From: Polyangiaceae bacterium
GTDB lineage: Bacteria > Myxococcota_A > Polyangia > Polyangiales > Polyangiaceae
Length of the DNA: 44,909 nt
Direction of reading: 5' to 3'
NCBI GenBank assembly: GCA_025937785.1
Contig: JAICQQ010000047.1
Coordinates: forward strand, 1-44,909
Positions 24,766 through 33,405 of the stretch are shown one piece after another. The position numbers and the translations under genes were made by a program. The notes beneath the pieces were generated by a model that saw nothing but the letters and a program-made list of their open reading frames with translations, made no database searches and was not told the origin of the DNA. Within the stretch, counting starts at the first letter, position 1. Each line of letters opens with the position of its first letter.

Positions 24766-25036
24766 CTCGGGTCAGCGAGCGCGCCGCGTGGCTGACCGCC
24801 CGCTCGCGCGCCGCTCGCTGAGGCTCGAGCCGCTCGAGCACGGACGCCACGATCTCCGTGCGAGCCAGCTCGGGGGGCGACCGGAGCCGAACGGAGGTTC
24901 GAGTGCGTACTGCCTCGTGGCTAAACTCATGGCGTTGATTGGACGCCTGAGTCCGCATGGCCTGTGCGATTCACGAAACCAAAACGGGAACGGGCCGGCA
25001 GCGGAGAGGTGAAGCGCGCAGGCGCGGGAGGAACGG

Positions 25037-26872
25037 CTACTCGCGGGTGCCGGCGCCGCTGGGCATCGGGTTCTGTTCTTTTTCGAGGTAGCGGAAGATG
25101 GTGCGGGGGTCGACGCCGAGGTCGCGCGCGGTTTGCGTGCGGTTGCCGTTGTTGCGTTCGAGCACCTCGAGCACGTAGCGTCGCTGGAAGTCTTCTTTGG
25201 CTTTCTCGAGCGGCACGATGGGCGCCTGCGCCTCGGGACCCAAGTCGAGATCTTCGGCGCTGAGCAGAGTGCGGTCGCAGAGCACCAGGGCTTTCTTGAT
25301 GCGGTTCTGCAGCTGCCGAATGTTGCCCGGAAAACCGTACTTCTTGATGGCGGCGAGTGCGGCGGGCGAAAACCCCTTCACCGGGCTGTTCAACTCGTCG
25401 GCGTACTTGCTGAGCAACGCTTTGGCGAGGATGAACACGTCGTCGCCGCGGTCGCGCAGCGGCGGCAGCCACAGGTTCACGACGTTCAAGCGGTAGTACA
25501 GGTCCTCCCGGAAGTCGCCGGTCTTGATCATCTCTTCCAGGTTGCGGTTGGTGGCGGCGAGGATGCGGATGTCGCACTTCTCGGGCCGACTATCGCCGAC
25601 GCGGAACACCACCCGCTCTTGGATCGCGCGGAGGAGCTTCACCTGCAGCTGAGGCGGCAGCTCACCGACTTCGTCCAAGAAGAGCGTCCCGCCGTCGGCC
25701 TGCTGGAACTTGCCGATGCGGCTGGCGATGGCACCCGTGAAGGCGCCTTTGACGTGCCCGAACATCTCGCTTTCGATCAGGTTCTCGGGAATGGCGCCGC
25801 AGTTGACCGTGACGAAGGGCCCCTGGGCGCGATTGCTGCGGCGGTGGATCTCGCGCGCGATCAGCTCTTTGCCGGTCCCGGTCTCGCCGGTGATGAGCAC
25901 GCTGATGTCGGTCGCCGCAACCTTCTGCAGCTTGCGGAACACCTCCAACATCGAAGAACACGAGCCGATGATTTCTCCGAAACGCTTGTCTTCCAGCTCG
26001 GCGCTGAGCTTTTCCTTGTCCGCGCGGAGGGCGCTGAGCAACATGGCGTTCTGCAGGATCAACGACGCCTGGCCCGCGAAGATCGTGAGAATGTCGAGCT
26101 GCTGGCGGTCGAACAGGTGCTTGATCTCGTCGTTGGCCACGTACAGCGTTCCGATCACCTCACCTTGGCTCAAGAGCGGCGCGCACATGACGCTCGAAAG
26201 CTTGAGCGCGATCACGCTCTCGCTTTGACCGAACGTGGTGTCGGTCAAGGCATCGCTGACGATGACGGCGCGTTTGTTCTCGATGACCTGGCGCACGATG
26301 CTGTCGCTGATACCGCCGTCGGGGTCCTGAATGGCCTCACGCCGCACGTTGCGGCTGGCCTTCACTTGGGGTGGCGTGTCGGCGTCGCCCCCCGGTTCGA
26401 TCAACAGCACCACGCCGCGCGCGGCGCCGGTGAGCTCGATCACGTCGTCGAGCAAAGTCTCCATCAATTCGTCGACGGAGTTCGACGACATCAAGCGCTC
26501 GCTGAAACCGTGCAGCTTGCGCAGCCCGCCGATCTCGCTGGCGCCGCCCGCGCTGTTTTCGACCTGGGGTGCGGTGACGGCGTCACTGAAGATGCTGAAC
26601 GCGAGCTGGGCCTGGCCCAGGGAAAGGCGGTCACCGTTCACCAACCGCACACGTCGCTTCTTCTTGCCGTTGACCAGGATATCGGCCCCGCGATCGACCT
26701 CTTCCATCTGGAAGTCTCGACCGTTGAACACGATCTGCGCGTGGTGCTGGCTGACGGTCGCGTCCGGCAGGTGCACGTCGTTTCCCAGTGCACGCCCCAG
26801 CGTGGTCAAAGGCTTGTGCAGCGGGATGACGACGGGAGGCCCCGCGGACGGAAAATAGCGGATGGTCGCCAC
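25037..26872 (-). CDS. FHA-GAF-AAA+-Fis sigma-54-dependent transcriptional regulator
   Basis: The start is put at GTG 26872 (MATIRYFPSAG), which begins just before the FHA domain; an upstream TTG would add 19 residues. The 611-residue protein has an FHA phosphothreonine-binding domain (about 5-95), a GAF domain (about 125-280), a sigma-54 AAA+ domain (about 295-530) and a Fis-type HTH near the C-terminus (RTQTARDLGVDPRTIFRYL). The AAA+ domain contains Walker A GETGTGKE, the sigma-54-contacting GAFTGA and Walker B GTLFLDEVGELP. FHA fusion suggests activation by Ser/Thr kinase signalling instead of a receiver, a pattern well known in myxobacteria. I found no -24/-12 promoter in the window that it might serve. 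Confidence 0.95.
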   Translation of the reverse strand: MATIRYFPSAGPPVVIPLHKPLTTLGRALGNDVHLPDATVSQHHAQIVFNGRDFQMEEVDRGADILVNGKKKRRVRLVNGDRLSLGQAQLAFSIFSDAVTAPQVENSAGGASEIGGLRKLHGFSERLMSSNSVDELMETLLDDVIELTGAARGVVLLIEPGGDADTPPQVKASRNVRREAIQDPDGGISDSIVRQVIENKRAVIVSDALTDTTFGQSESVIALKLSSVMCAPLLSQGEVIGTLYVANDEIKHLFDRQQLDILTIFAGQASLILQNAMLLSALRADKEKLSAELEDKRFGEIIGSCSSMLEVFRKLQKVAATDISVLITGETGTGKELIAREIHRRSNRAQGPFVTVNCGAIPENLIESEMFGHVKGAFTGAIASRIGKFQQADGGTLFLDEVGELPPQLQVKLLRAIQERVVFRVGDSRPEKCDIRILAATNRNLEEMIKTGDFREDLYYRLNVVNLWLPPLRDRGDDVFILAKALLSKYADELNSPVKGFSPAALAAIKKYGFPGNIRQLQNRIKKALVLCDRTLLSAEDLDLGPEAQAPIVPLEKAKEDFQRRYVLEVLERNNGNRTQTARDLGVDPRTIFRYLEKEQNPMPSGAGTRE

Positions 26873-26900
26873 GCGGAAAAGCCTAGCAGACTCCCGGCCC

Positions 26901-26941
26901 TGGCGAAGCCCCTTTGCGTTTCGCAGCAACGAGCTTCGCCA
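26901..26941. terminator. 9-bp perfect stem-loop between same-strand genes
   Basis: TGGCGAAGC (26901-26909) pairs with GCTTCGCCA (26933-26941), and the loop holds a small TGCG-ttt-CGCA stem. It lies between the stop of the PPQQGY-repeat gene and the start of the sigma-54 regulator, both on the minus strand. There is no T-run on the minus side, so it may be an attenuator or a Rho-type site instead. Confidence 0.4.
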
Positions 26942-26977
26942 AAACGACGCGCCAACCGCGCTTCCAACTGAGCCGGC

Positions 26978-28198
26978 TCAGAACAGCGAACCTGCCACCG
27001 CGACGCCCAAACCGCCCTCGAGCGGCATGGGAGCGATGCTTTCCACGCTGAGCCAATCGCCGATCCCTGCGATGCCCTCGGAGGTGGGGCCGGTTCCGAA
27101 GAGCCCACCTTCGTGCCCTAGAATGCCGCCCACACCGATGCCGAGTGTCATCGCGGTGGCGGTAAAAATGAATCCGCGACGCGCCGGTGGTCGATCGTCG
27201 CCCAGATACAACAAATACACGGGAAGCGACGCGGCGACACCGATGCCAGCGCCAGCCCACATGTACCCGATCTGCCGGGTACTCGGGGTCCACAAGAAGC
27301 TCAAGCCCAGCGCGCCCGCCGCACCCACGTTCAACCCGATCAACCCGGCCACGGAGGTGGGATCGTTGGCCTCGCCGAAATCCTGATCGGCGCGGGTGGT
27401 GCCGTACCCCAGGAGCGACCCCACGGCCGTGCCCCAAAGCGCGCCGCTGCTCACGAACAGCGAAGTCTGAGGTTCCGGCTCGAGGTAGTACCCCCAGAGG
27501 TAGCCCCCCACGCTGCCGAGCGTGGAGCCGAGCGCGGTGCCGCGCACGAGCTGATCGAACCCCCAGGCGTTCGCCTCGCTGGTGCGGACGTACTGGACGC
27601 TCACGATGCCGATCGCCTCCGCGGTACCCAGGAACATCCCGGTCGCGGTAGCCGCGGGCACCCCGCGCGCCATCGCCGGATGGTCGAGCACGTAGACACC
27701 GATCGGCGCCGCGACCCCGAGCACGGCCGGCGCGATCAGGAACACGCCCGGGTCGTCGAGCCCAAGCTCGACGGACACCCAGACCCCGAGGCCCGCACCG
27801 TACCCGACCGACATGCCGTAGAGCGTGCCAAGCTCGACGGCACCGCGCTTACGCGGAGGCGCCGGAGGAGTATACGCAGGCGGCGGGTAGCCCTGCTGCG
27901 GCGGATAACCCTGCTGCGGCGGATAGCCCTGCTGCGGCGGATAGCCCTGCTGCGGCGGATAACCCTGCTGCGGCGGATAACCCTGCTGCGGCGGATAACC
28001 CTGCTGCGGCGGATAACCCTGCTGCGGCGGATAGCCCTGCTGCGGCGGATAGCCCTGCTGCGGCGGATAACCCTGCTGCGGCGGATAGCCCTGCTGCGGG
28101 GGTGGGGCTTGGGCCGCGGCCACGCCAGCGATCGAGCTCACGGCGAGCGCCGTCGCCAGACTCGGCCCCCGCGCGCATGGACACCGAAGACCGCTCAC
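26978..28198 (-). CDS. PPQQGY-repeat exported protein with Gly/Ala-rich hydrophobic C-terminal domain
   Basis: The start is GTG 28198: AAGGAG lies 5 bases upstream, and the GTGA overlaps the gpsA stop by 4 bp; a GTG at 28204 would fall inside that ribosome site. The 406-residue product has a signal peptide ([19 protein letters not shown]) and twelve PPQQGY hexapeptides. The remaining 280 residues alternate hydrophobic Gly/Ala-rich segments (for example [20 protein letters not shown]) with polar turns. This part is either a multi-pass membrane domain or a tightly packed barrel; I cannot decide, and I recognise no family. It is translationally coupled to gpsA, although no functional link is obvious. 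Confidence 0.75.
   Translation of the reverse strand: MSGLRCPCARGPSLATALAVSSIAGVAAAQAPPPQQGYPPQQGYPPQQGYPPQQGYPPQQGYPPQQGYPPQQGYPPQQGYPPQQGYPPQQGYPPQQGYPPQQGYPPPAYTPPAPPRKRGAVELGTLYGMSVGYGAGLGVWVSVELGLDDPGVFLIAPAVLGVAAPIGVYVLDHPAMARGVPAATATGMFLGTAEAIGIVSVQYVRTSEANAWGFDQLVRGTALGSTLGSVGGYLWGYYLEPEPQTSLFVSSGALWGTAVGSLLGYGTTRADQDFGEANDPTSVAGLIGLNVGAAGALGLSFLWTPSTRQIGYMWAGAGIGVAASLPVYLLYLGDDRPPARRGFIFTATAMTLGIGVGGILGHEGGLFGTGPTSEGIAGIGDWLSVESIAPMPLEGGLGVAVAGSLF
27891..28106 (-). repeat. 18-bp tandem repeat, twelve copies (PPQQGY)
   Basis: ccctgctgcggcggata followed by a or g repeats at exact 18-bp spacing twelve times. The only variable base is the Tyr codon third position. It codes for QQGYPP on the minus strand. 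Confidence 0.95.
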
Positions 28199-29202
28199 GT
28201 CCACTCCTTCTTCAGGGGCCGCGCCATCAAGTCGGAGACGGCTGCGCGAACTGGCTTACCTCTGTGCAACACCTGATAAACCTCATCGCAGATCGGAAGG
28301 TCGACCCCGCTCTCGCTGGCGATCGCCTGCACCGCCTTCGCGGTGGAGTAGCCCTCGGCGACACCCCCGAGCGCCGCGAACGCTTCGGCGAGAGGCACGC
28401 CGCGTCCCACTTGCACGCCCAGTTCACGATTGCGGGAGCCCGCGAACGTGCACGACAAGATCAGGTCGCCGAGGCCCGAAAGACCTGCCAGCGTTTGCGC
28501 CTGCCCGCCAAGCGCCAGCGTCAGGCGCGTCATTTCGGCCAGGCCCCGGGTCACCAGCGCTGCCTGCGCGTTGTAGCCGAGCCCGAGGCCGACACAAGCG
28601 CCCGCCGCGATGGCGATCACGTTCTTCAGCGCGCCCCCCACTTCTACCCCGATCGGGTCGTCGCTCGTGTAGACCCGCAGCCACTCGGTAGCGACCAGCG
28701 CCTGCACGGCCTCGGCCAAGCGCGAGTCGCGCGAGGCGGCGACCAGGTTCGTGGGCGTCTGGCGGGCGACCTCGCCAGCGAAGCTGGGACCCGACAGGTG
28801 GACGGTGCGCTCGAGGGCGTCCGGGCCGAGGACATCCGCGACGATCTGGTGGACGAGCCTCCCAGATTGCGTCTCGATGCCCTTGCAGGCGCTCACCAGC
28901 ACCGCGTCTGGGCGCAGGCTGGGCCGAGCGTGCTCGAGGGTCTGCCGCAGCGTCTGCGTGGGTACCACCAAGAGCACGGTAGCGGCATCGGCGAGCGCGG
29001 TCTGGTAGTCGTTCGTGACCGCGACCGCGGGGAGCAGCGCCACGCCCGGCAACAGTCGGCGATTCTCGCGCTCCCGCTCCAGGGCTCTCGCGTGGTCGGC
29101 TCTGTAGGCGTGCAGCCAGACGCGCGCCTGCGATCGAGCCAGGACCGTGGCCAGCGCCGTGCCCCAAGCTCCAGCTCCCAACACGGCAACATCCACGAAC
29201 AT
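28195..29202 (-). CDS. gpsA: NAD(P)-dependent glycerol-3-phosphate dehydrogenase
   Basis: This 335-residue enzyme reduces dihydroxyacetone phosphate to sn-glycerol 3-phosphate, the backbone of phospholipids. The Rossmann loop is [12 protein letters not shown] (residues 6-17), the catalytic Lys lies in [13 protein letters not shown], and the substrate-binding GLSGLGDL...TCxxxxSRN region reads [18 protein letters not shown]. It has the usual family length (about 330-340). The start ATG is followed by MFVDVAVLG. The gene heads a two-gene minus-strand unit; its TGA overlaps the next start. The divergent lipoprotein gene begins 70 bp away. Confidence 0.97.
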   Translation of the reverse strand: MFVDVAVLGAGAWGTALATVLARSQARVWLHAYRADHARALERERENRRLLPGVALLPAVAVTNDYQTALADAATVLLVVPTQTLRQTLEHARPSLRPDAVLVSACKGIETQSGRLVHQIVADVLGPDALERTVHLSGPSFAGEVARQTPTNLVAASRDSRLAEAVQALVATEWLRVYTSDDPIGVEVGGALKNVIAIAAGACVGLGLGYNAQAALVTRGLAEMTRLTLALGGQAQTLAGLSGLGDLILSCTFAGSRNRELGVQVGRGVPLAEAFAALGGVAEGYSTAKAVQAIASESGVDLPICDEVYQVLHRGKPVRAAVSDLMARPLKKEWT

Positions 29203-29272
29203 TCGAGTAGTTCCGTCCCGGACCCCCTGTCAACCTGCATACGCCTGCGCCGTTTTTGGCTATGCTCCGAGC

Positions 29273-30322
29273 ATGCTCAAGCGCGTCCTGCCTCTCCTGG
29301 GGCTCCTGCTCACCGGCTGCCCCAACAAGGAAACCGTGGCGTTTTCCGTCGTTGCCGACGGTGTGATCAACGATCCAGCCAACAAGTCGCTGCGCTTCGA
29401 CCTGTTGAAGTTCGGCCTCGACCAGTTCTGCCTCGAAATGACCAACCGCGGCGCGCCCCTGAAACTGGGCGATGAAATGCCCACCGCCGGCCGTTTCTTC
29501 GCGGCCAGTTGCCAGCACCAGATCCTCGACACCGAGGGGCGCAAGTCGTTGGTCGTGCAATACAGCGGCACCGGCTACGGCTGGACCAACGTCAGCGGGC
29601 GCATCGGGTTCGAGGCCTCGGGCTTGGTGGAGTACGCCCCTGATTTCCAGGTTCACGAGGACGCGATGTACATCTACTTTCGTCCCCAAGAAGTCGATGC
29701 CTCGTCGTTCAAGACGCTGATGGTCGAGAGCAGCGTCGCAAAGACGGGCTTGTCGATGACACAGATCGATCCGGACGAGGTCGGTACCAAGATCGTGCGC
29801 GGTCAGCTGCGGCGCGGGTTCACGGTGATCCGCTACAACGCGCGCGGCGAAACCGATTTCAGCATGGGACTGATCCCCAAGGGCCAACTGCCCGAGAAAC
29901 CGTACATCGTCGAAACCACGAATCGAACCAACCTGGTCAACGACACGACCGAAGTGCATTCGGGACAGCAGGACTATATCGGCAGCTTCGAGGTGACCGA
30001 GGACGACCCGGTTCTCTTCCTGACGGCAAAGTTGGATGGAAGTCCAACGGTCGATGTGGCGTTGGTGCCCAAGGCGGGCAGCGCGCAGATGCTCGACCAG
30101 TACGTGAAGGCCCCCGGGGCCGCGACGATGTTGATGCCGCCCGTGCTGCAGGAGGCGCTGGTCCAGGGCACCCCCTGGCAACGCTCGATCCAACTTGCTC
30201 AGGGCTCTTACGTGCTGGTGATCGACAACAGCGACCGACTGGGGACGTCCGCCCCACCCGCTCGCCCCGCCGACTCGCCCGCTCACGTGAGTTATCTCGT
30301 CCAACGCGGCGAAGCCGACTGA
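29273..30322 (+). CDS. Putative lipoprotein, unrecognised family
   Basis: ATG 29273 gives a compact signal sequence MLKRVLPLLGLLLTGCPNK with a clear lipobox (Cys16). The mature 334 residues are mostly predicted beta: alternating strands such as KSLVVQYSGTGYGWTNV and MYIYFRPQEVD, with few Cys. The C-terminal portion (about 230-335) includes YIGSFEVTEDDPVLFL and SYVLVIDNSDRLG. The SYVLVIDNSD end recalls beta-sandwich domains that finish with a ligand-binding edge strand, but I recognise no family. It is probably periplasmic or outer-membrane anchored. It is divergent from gpsA (70 bp) and 99 bp before lepB. Confidence 0.75.
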   Translation: MLKRVLPLLGLLLTGCPNKETVAFSVVADGVINDPANKSLRFDLLKFGLDQFCLEMTNRGAPLKLGDEMPTAGRFFAASCQHQILDTEGRKSLVVQYSGTGYGWTNVSGRIGFEASGLVEYAPDFQVHEDAMYIYFRPQEVDASSFKTLMVESSVAKTGLSMTQIDPDEVGTKIVRGQLRRGFTVIRYNARGETDFSMGLIPKGQLPEKPYIVETTNRTNLVNDTTEVHSGQQDYIGSFEVTEDDPVLFLTAKLDGSPTVDVALVPKAGSAQMLDQYVKAPGAATMLMPPVLQEALVQGTPWQRSIQLAQGSYVLVIDNSDRLGTSAPPARPADSPAHVSYLVQRGEAD

Positions 30323-30421
30323 CCCCAGGGTTCTCCAGCGTTTCTATAGGCGGCGGGCCGCCACTGAACGCCGGTCCGATCCAGAGGTTGGTGGTTTTTC
30401 ACGTCCCTGCTAGGTTGCCGG

Positions 30422-31753
30422 TTGCCTTTCCGACAGGTAAAAGGGCCACTTCAAGTCGGCCTCAAGCCCAGCTTCGTGGATACCAAGTACTACCGATTCA
30501 TTTTCTGGCCGCTCTGGTTCGTCGTCGTTCCACTGGCGCTAGCCCTGGTCACACTGTTCCTCCTGATCCCGGGTGATTCTGCGGCGTCGACCAGCTGGAT
30601 CCGAGGCTGGGTGGGCGATCAGAAAGTGCCGGCGGCGATCGTCCTATTTACGATCTACGAGCTGATCCTCAACCATTTCCGGCACTCGTTGCCTTTCGCC
30701 AGTCACGTGGGTTCGCCCCAGCAAGGCAAGCTGGCGCCCGAAACTCGCCGGGCTTACGAGCACGCCGGGCACTTGCTCGATGAGGCTTACCGCATCCTCA
30801 AGCGCCACAAGCGTGCGATCGCGCGCGAGCTACCCGCGGGCAATCGCGAAGAACTGGCCGAATCGCTGGCAGAGCTCCGCTCCAGCATGCGGCGCGAGCC
30901 CTTCGACGAGGCCGAGTTTTCACGCCGATACCAACGGGCTAACGACCTGGTCGCCAGGAACCTCGGACGCTGGCAACGGGGAGAGCTGCGCGAGTATGCA
31001 GAATCGATCCTGATCGCCGTGGGCGTCGCCCTCTTGCTGCGGGCGTTCGTGGTCGAGGCTTTCAAGATCCCCAGCGGCTCGATGCTGCCCACCCTGCAAA
31101 TTCACGATCACATCTTCGTGAACAAGTTTGCCTACGGTCCGACGATTCCGTTCTCGAAAACGCGCCTGTACGACGGCATGCCGCCCAAGCACGGGGACGT
31201 GATCGTGTTCGAGTACCCGGACCCGGACCCCCACGCCGAGCGTCAAGACTTCATCAAGCGTGTGGTCGCGCTGCCCGGTGACACCCTCGAGGTCTTCAAC
31301 GGGCACCCCATGATCAACGGCTGGCAGGTGCCGAACTGCAAGGCCGGCAGCGTCGAAGGTGCGGAGCTCTTCGTGGAGTTCTTGAGTGACTACGCCTACG
31401 TCACGATGTCGCAGAGCTACGAAGGTCGCAGTGACAAGGACGAAGGTCCGTTCGTCGTACAAGACGGCGAGCTCTGGGTGATGGGGGACAACCGCGACAA
31501 CAGCCACGATTCCCGCGCCTGGCAGCAGGGCGGCGGCGTACCGTTCGCGAACATCAAAGGGCGGGCGATGTTCGTATGGCTGAGCTTCGGAGACGGCGGC
31601 TCCTTCCCGAACATCACCTGGGATCGCTTGCTCACGAACGTGATGGGAGATCCGCGACTGCCCAAGGGCACTCCGCAAGCGGTCCTCGACGGCGTCGAGC
31701 GTTGCCTCGCGCAGCGACCGAAGGAAACGTACCCCCCGCCTCCGAAGAAGTGA
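30422..31753 (+). CDS. lepB: Signal peptidase I with long N-terminal extension
   Basis: Leader peptidase cleaves Sec and Tat signal peptides on the periplasmic face. The catalytic Ser220 is in IPSGSMLPT, the general-base Lys279 is in FIKRVVALPGD, and MGDNRDNSHDSR (box E) follows. At about 443 residues it is well above typical bacterial lengths. The first 190 residues add two membrane segments (about 27-50 and 70-88) and a charged helical stretch (105-190) before the usual TM anchor (about 194-212). The start codon is uncertain: TTG 30422 is the only in-frame candidate I see that keeps the first TM segment. An Arg/Glu-rich coiled-coil-like region may bind a partner. Confidence 0.9.
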   Translation: MPFRQVKGPLQVGLKPSFVDTKYYRFIFWPLWFVVVPLALALVTLFLLIPGDSAASTSWIRGWVGDQKVPAAIVLFTIYELILNHFRHSLPFASHVGSPQQGKLAPETRRAYEHAGHLLDEAYRILKRHKRAIARELPAGNREELAESLAELRSSMRREPFDEAEFSRRYQRANDLVARNLGRWQRGELREYAESILIAVGVALLLRAFVVEAFKIPSGSMLPTLQIHDHIFVNKFAYGPTIPFSKTRLYDGMPPKHGDVIVFEYPDPDPHAERQDFIKRVVALPGDTLEVFNGHPMINGWQVPNCKAGSVEGAELFVEFLSDYAYVTMSQSYEGRSDKDEGPFVVQDGELWVMGDNRDNSHDSRAWQQGGGVPFANIKGRAMFVWLSFGDGGSFPNITWDRLLTNVMGDPRLPKGTPQAVLDGVERCLAQRPKETYPPPPKK

Positions 31754-31983
31754 GCGCTGACTCCGAGTTCGAAAGCAGCGTTCGACGGAGCGGTGCCGTT
31801 CGATCCGCCCTGCGACTCGGTCGCAGGCTGGCCGGGTCCCGAAAACACCTACCCGTGGCTGCGCCTGGCCAACGGGTCGCGTCCGCTTCGCGGGTCGTTG
31901 GACGAGCGGCGTTGCCCGTGGCGACGACTGTGCTGTCGCCGGTGTTTGGTGTAGGCTCGCTCGCGAGGATTGGAGGACCCCCC

Positions 31984-32676
31984 ATGCTTACGAGACCTGA
32001 ACCCAGGACCACTACACTTGCGCTCGCGTTGCTCGCGGGCAGCCTTCTGGCGTGCAAGATGTTCAAGAAAGGCGAAGAAGAAGAGCTGCCTGCGGTGCCT
32101 TCCGCCACAGTGGCCCCCACAGTCACTCAGGCCGCGGCGCCCCCTCCACCTCCTGCAGAGCCCACCACTCCCAGCGCCGAGCTCAAGCTCGGTGACGTCA
32201 AACGCTTCGCCGACAAAGAGAAGAAGGCGGAAGGCGTGGTGAAAGTGCTGGAAGCCAACGCCAAGGTCTTCAACGAACCGGACGACAAAGCTCAGCACGT
32301 CGCGGAGCTCAACAAAGACATCTTCGTGAGTCGCTTGGCGACGCTGGACGATTTCGTGTTGGTCGAGTTCCCGTCCGGCGTCGGTCAACTCTCGCCAGGC
32401 TGGGTTCAGGCAAAGTTCTTGAGCGACCCGGACGCGAAAGTCACCGAAGAAAAGGTGAAACAGCAACAGGCTGCCGTGAAGGTCGTCACCGATCAGAACA
32501 AAGACAAGACGGCGGCAGCCGCAACCACGACCACCACCACCACGACCGGCGCCGCGGCCACGACCGGCGCCGCGGCTACGACCGGCGCCGCGACCACGAC
32601 CGGCGCCGCGCCCGCCGAGACGGACACGAGCACGACGGGCGACCCCCCGAAGGTCAAACGCAAGAAGAAGGGCTGA
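31984..32676 (+). CDS. Lipoprotein with SH3-like domain and Thr/Gly/Ala repeat tail
   Basis: GGAGGA lies 8 bases before ATG 31984, a strong ribosome site. The 230-residue product has a lipobox LLAGSLLACKMF (Cys about 21) and an Ala/Pro-rich linker (30-65). A compact domain (about 70-165) follows, with VVKVLEANAKVFNEPDDKAQHVAELNKD read across two strands, a pattern typical of bacterial SH3-like domains. The tail is low complexity (about 180-225): Thr-rich, then TTGAAA units, ending in Lys-Arg-Lys-Lys-Lys-Gly. It probably sits in the envelope. It is 230 bp after lepB and need not be in the same unit. No specific role is evident. Confidence 0.78.
   Translation: MLTRPEPRTTTLALALLAGSLLACKMFKKGEEEELPAVPSATVAPTVTQAAAPPPPPAEPTTPSAELKLGDVKRFADKEKKAEGVVKVLEANAKVFNEPDDKAQHVAELNKDIFVSRLATLDDFVLVEFPSGVGQLSPGWVQAKFLSDPDAKVTEEKVKQQQAAVKVVTDQNKDKTAAAATTTTTTTTGAAATTGAAATTGAATTTGAAPAETDTSTTGDPPKVKRKKKG
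32542..32613 (+). repeat. 18-bp tandem repeat, four copies (TTGAAA)
   Basis: acgaccggcgccgcg plus a variable gcc, gct, acc or ccc is repeated four times at exact 18-bp spacing in the lipoprotein tail. Confidence 0.9.
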
Positions 32677-32678
32677 GC

Positions 32679-32909
32679 TCAGCTCGAGCGCCGCGCGACC
32701 ACGAACCTCCGGCCCAACACGGCCGGGGGTGCCGCAGCAGGTTTGCGGGACTCATGGCGCGCCCCCCGCTCCACCGCCGCCCACGCCCGCGGGGCACGGG
32801 GCTCGTCCAACCCGGACCCCACGCTCGCGAGACCCCGCCGAGTGGGCGGCTCGACCCGCAGCAGCTCCGAGAGCAGGATGGCCAGGGGTTCCGCAGGAAA
32901 CGTCGTCAT
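32679..32909 (-). CDS. Small hypothetical protein (doubtful)
   Basis: This 76-residue frame starts with ATG preceded by agcggga, a weak ribosome site, and begins MTTFPAEPLAILLSELLRVE, which could be an amphipathic helix. The rest is Ala/Arg/Pro-rich with no recognisable domain. It fills the space between two real genes and its stop is 2 bp from the stop of the convergent lipoprotein gene. It could equally be a chance open frame in GC-rich DNA. Confidence 0.3.
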   Translation of the reverse strand: MTTFPAEPLAILLSELLRVEPPTRRGLASVGSGLDEPRAPRAWAAVERGARHESRKPAAAPPAVLGRRFVVARRSS

Positions 32910-32959
32910 TCCCGCTGTTGTACGTCGAGCAGGCGTTGATCTCCCCCGACCCCGACCGG

Positions 32960-33340
32960 TCAGTCTGACGGCGCTGGCGGGTCGTGCAGGGCGATGCCCA
33001 GCTCGTCGCGCCGCCGCCTGGCCCGACCGGCTCGCAGCGTCGCCGCGATGACCGCGATGGCCCAGCCCACGTCGATGACGGCCGCCAGCGAGCGCTGCAG
33101 CGGTTCGGGCAAGTCAAGCTGCGGAGCGAGCAGCCATAGGGCGGGATCCAACGCCAGCTTCAGAAAGCTGGCCCAACTGCCGAGCGCATAGGCGGCGCGC
33201 TCGCTCTCGCGCCAAGCCGTGAAGTCGTCGGTAGGCACGTGCGGGTAGTCCTCGGGACGGCGCTTCATCACGTCCAGCTTGCGCACCGTGTGCCAAACGG
33301 CGGCAATGACAGCGAGCAGATCGAGGACGTCGAAGGGCAT
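32960..33340 (-). CDS. Small membrane-associated hypothetical protein
   Basis: I chose ATG 33340 (MPFDVLDLLAVIAAVWHTV); a longer TTG/GTG-type extension to 33406 would overlap the divergent gene start. The 126-residue product has an N-terminal hydrophobic segment (about 4-18), an Asp/Arg/Glu-rich middle, a second hydrophobic stretch (about 52-72, LGSWASFLKLALDPALWLLAP) and a third (about 85-100, VIDVGWAIAVIAATL), ending in an Arg-rich tail. I recognise no family. It is likely a small inner-membrane protein. It is divergent from the outer-membrane-like protein gene with 65 bp between. Confidence 0.55.
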   Translation of the reverse strand: MPFDVLDLLAVIAAVWHTVRKLDVMKRRPEDYPHVPTDDFTAWRESERAAYALGSWASFLKLALDPALWLLAPQLDLPEPLQRSLAAVIDVGWAIAVIAATLRAGRARRRRDELGIALHDPPAPSD

Positions 33341-33405
33341 GACGCCGGCGTTGTTAGCAGCAAAATTGGCCAGACGCTCGCGGCAACTGGTGCTAAACCG
33401 GCTCA

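Noticed and set aside
25037..26872. Sigma-54 promoter target for the regulator within the window
   Set aside because: I looked for TGGCAC-N5-TTGC-type -24/-12 sites in the intergenic regions and found none convincing.
25133..26971. Plus-strand open frame of 612 codons
   Set aside because: It mirrors the sigma-54 regulator, whose motifs are unmistakable on the minus strand.
27891..28106. CRISPR-like regular array
   Set aside because: Units are 18 bp in direct contact without spacers and are in frame with a protein (PPQQGY).
28424..30304. Minus-strand open frame of 626 codons
   Set aside because: It runs antisense to the lipoprotein gene and out of frame through gpsA, with no recognisable domain.
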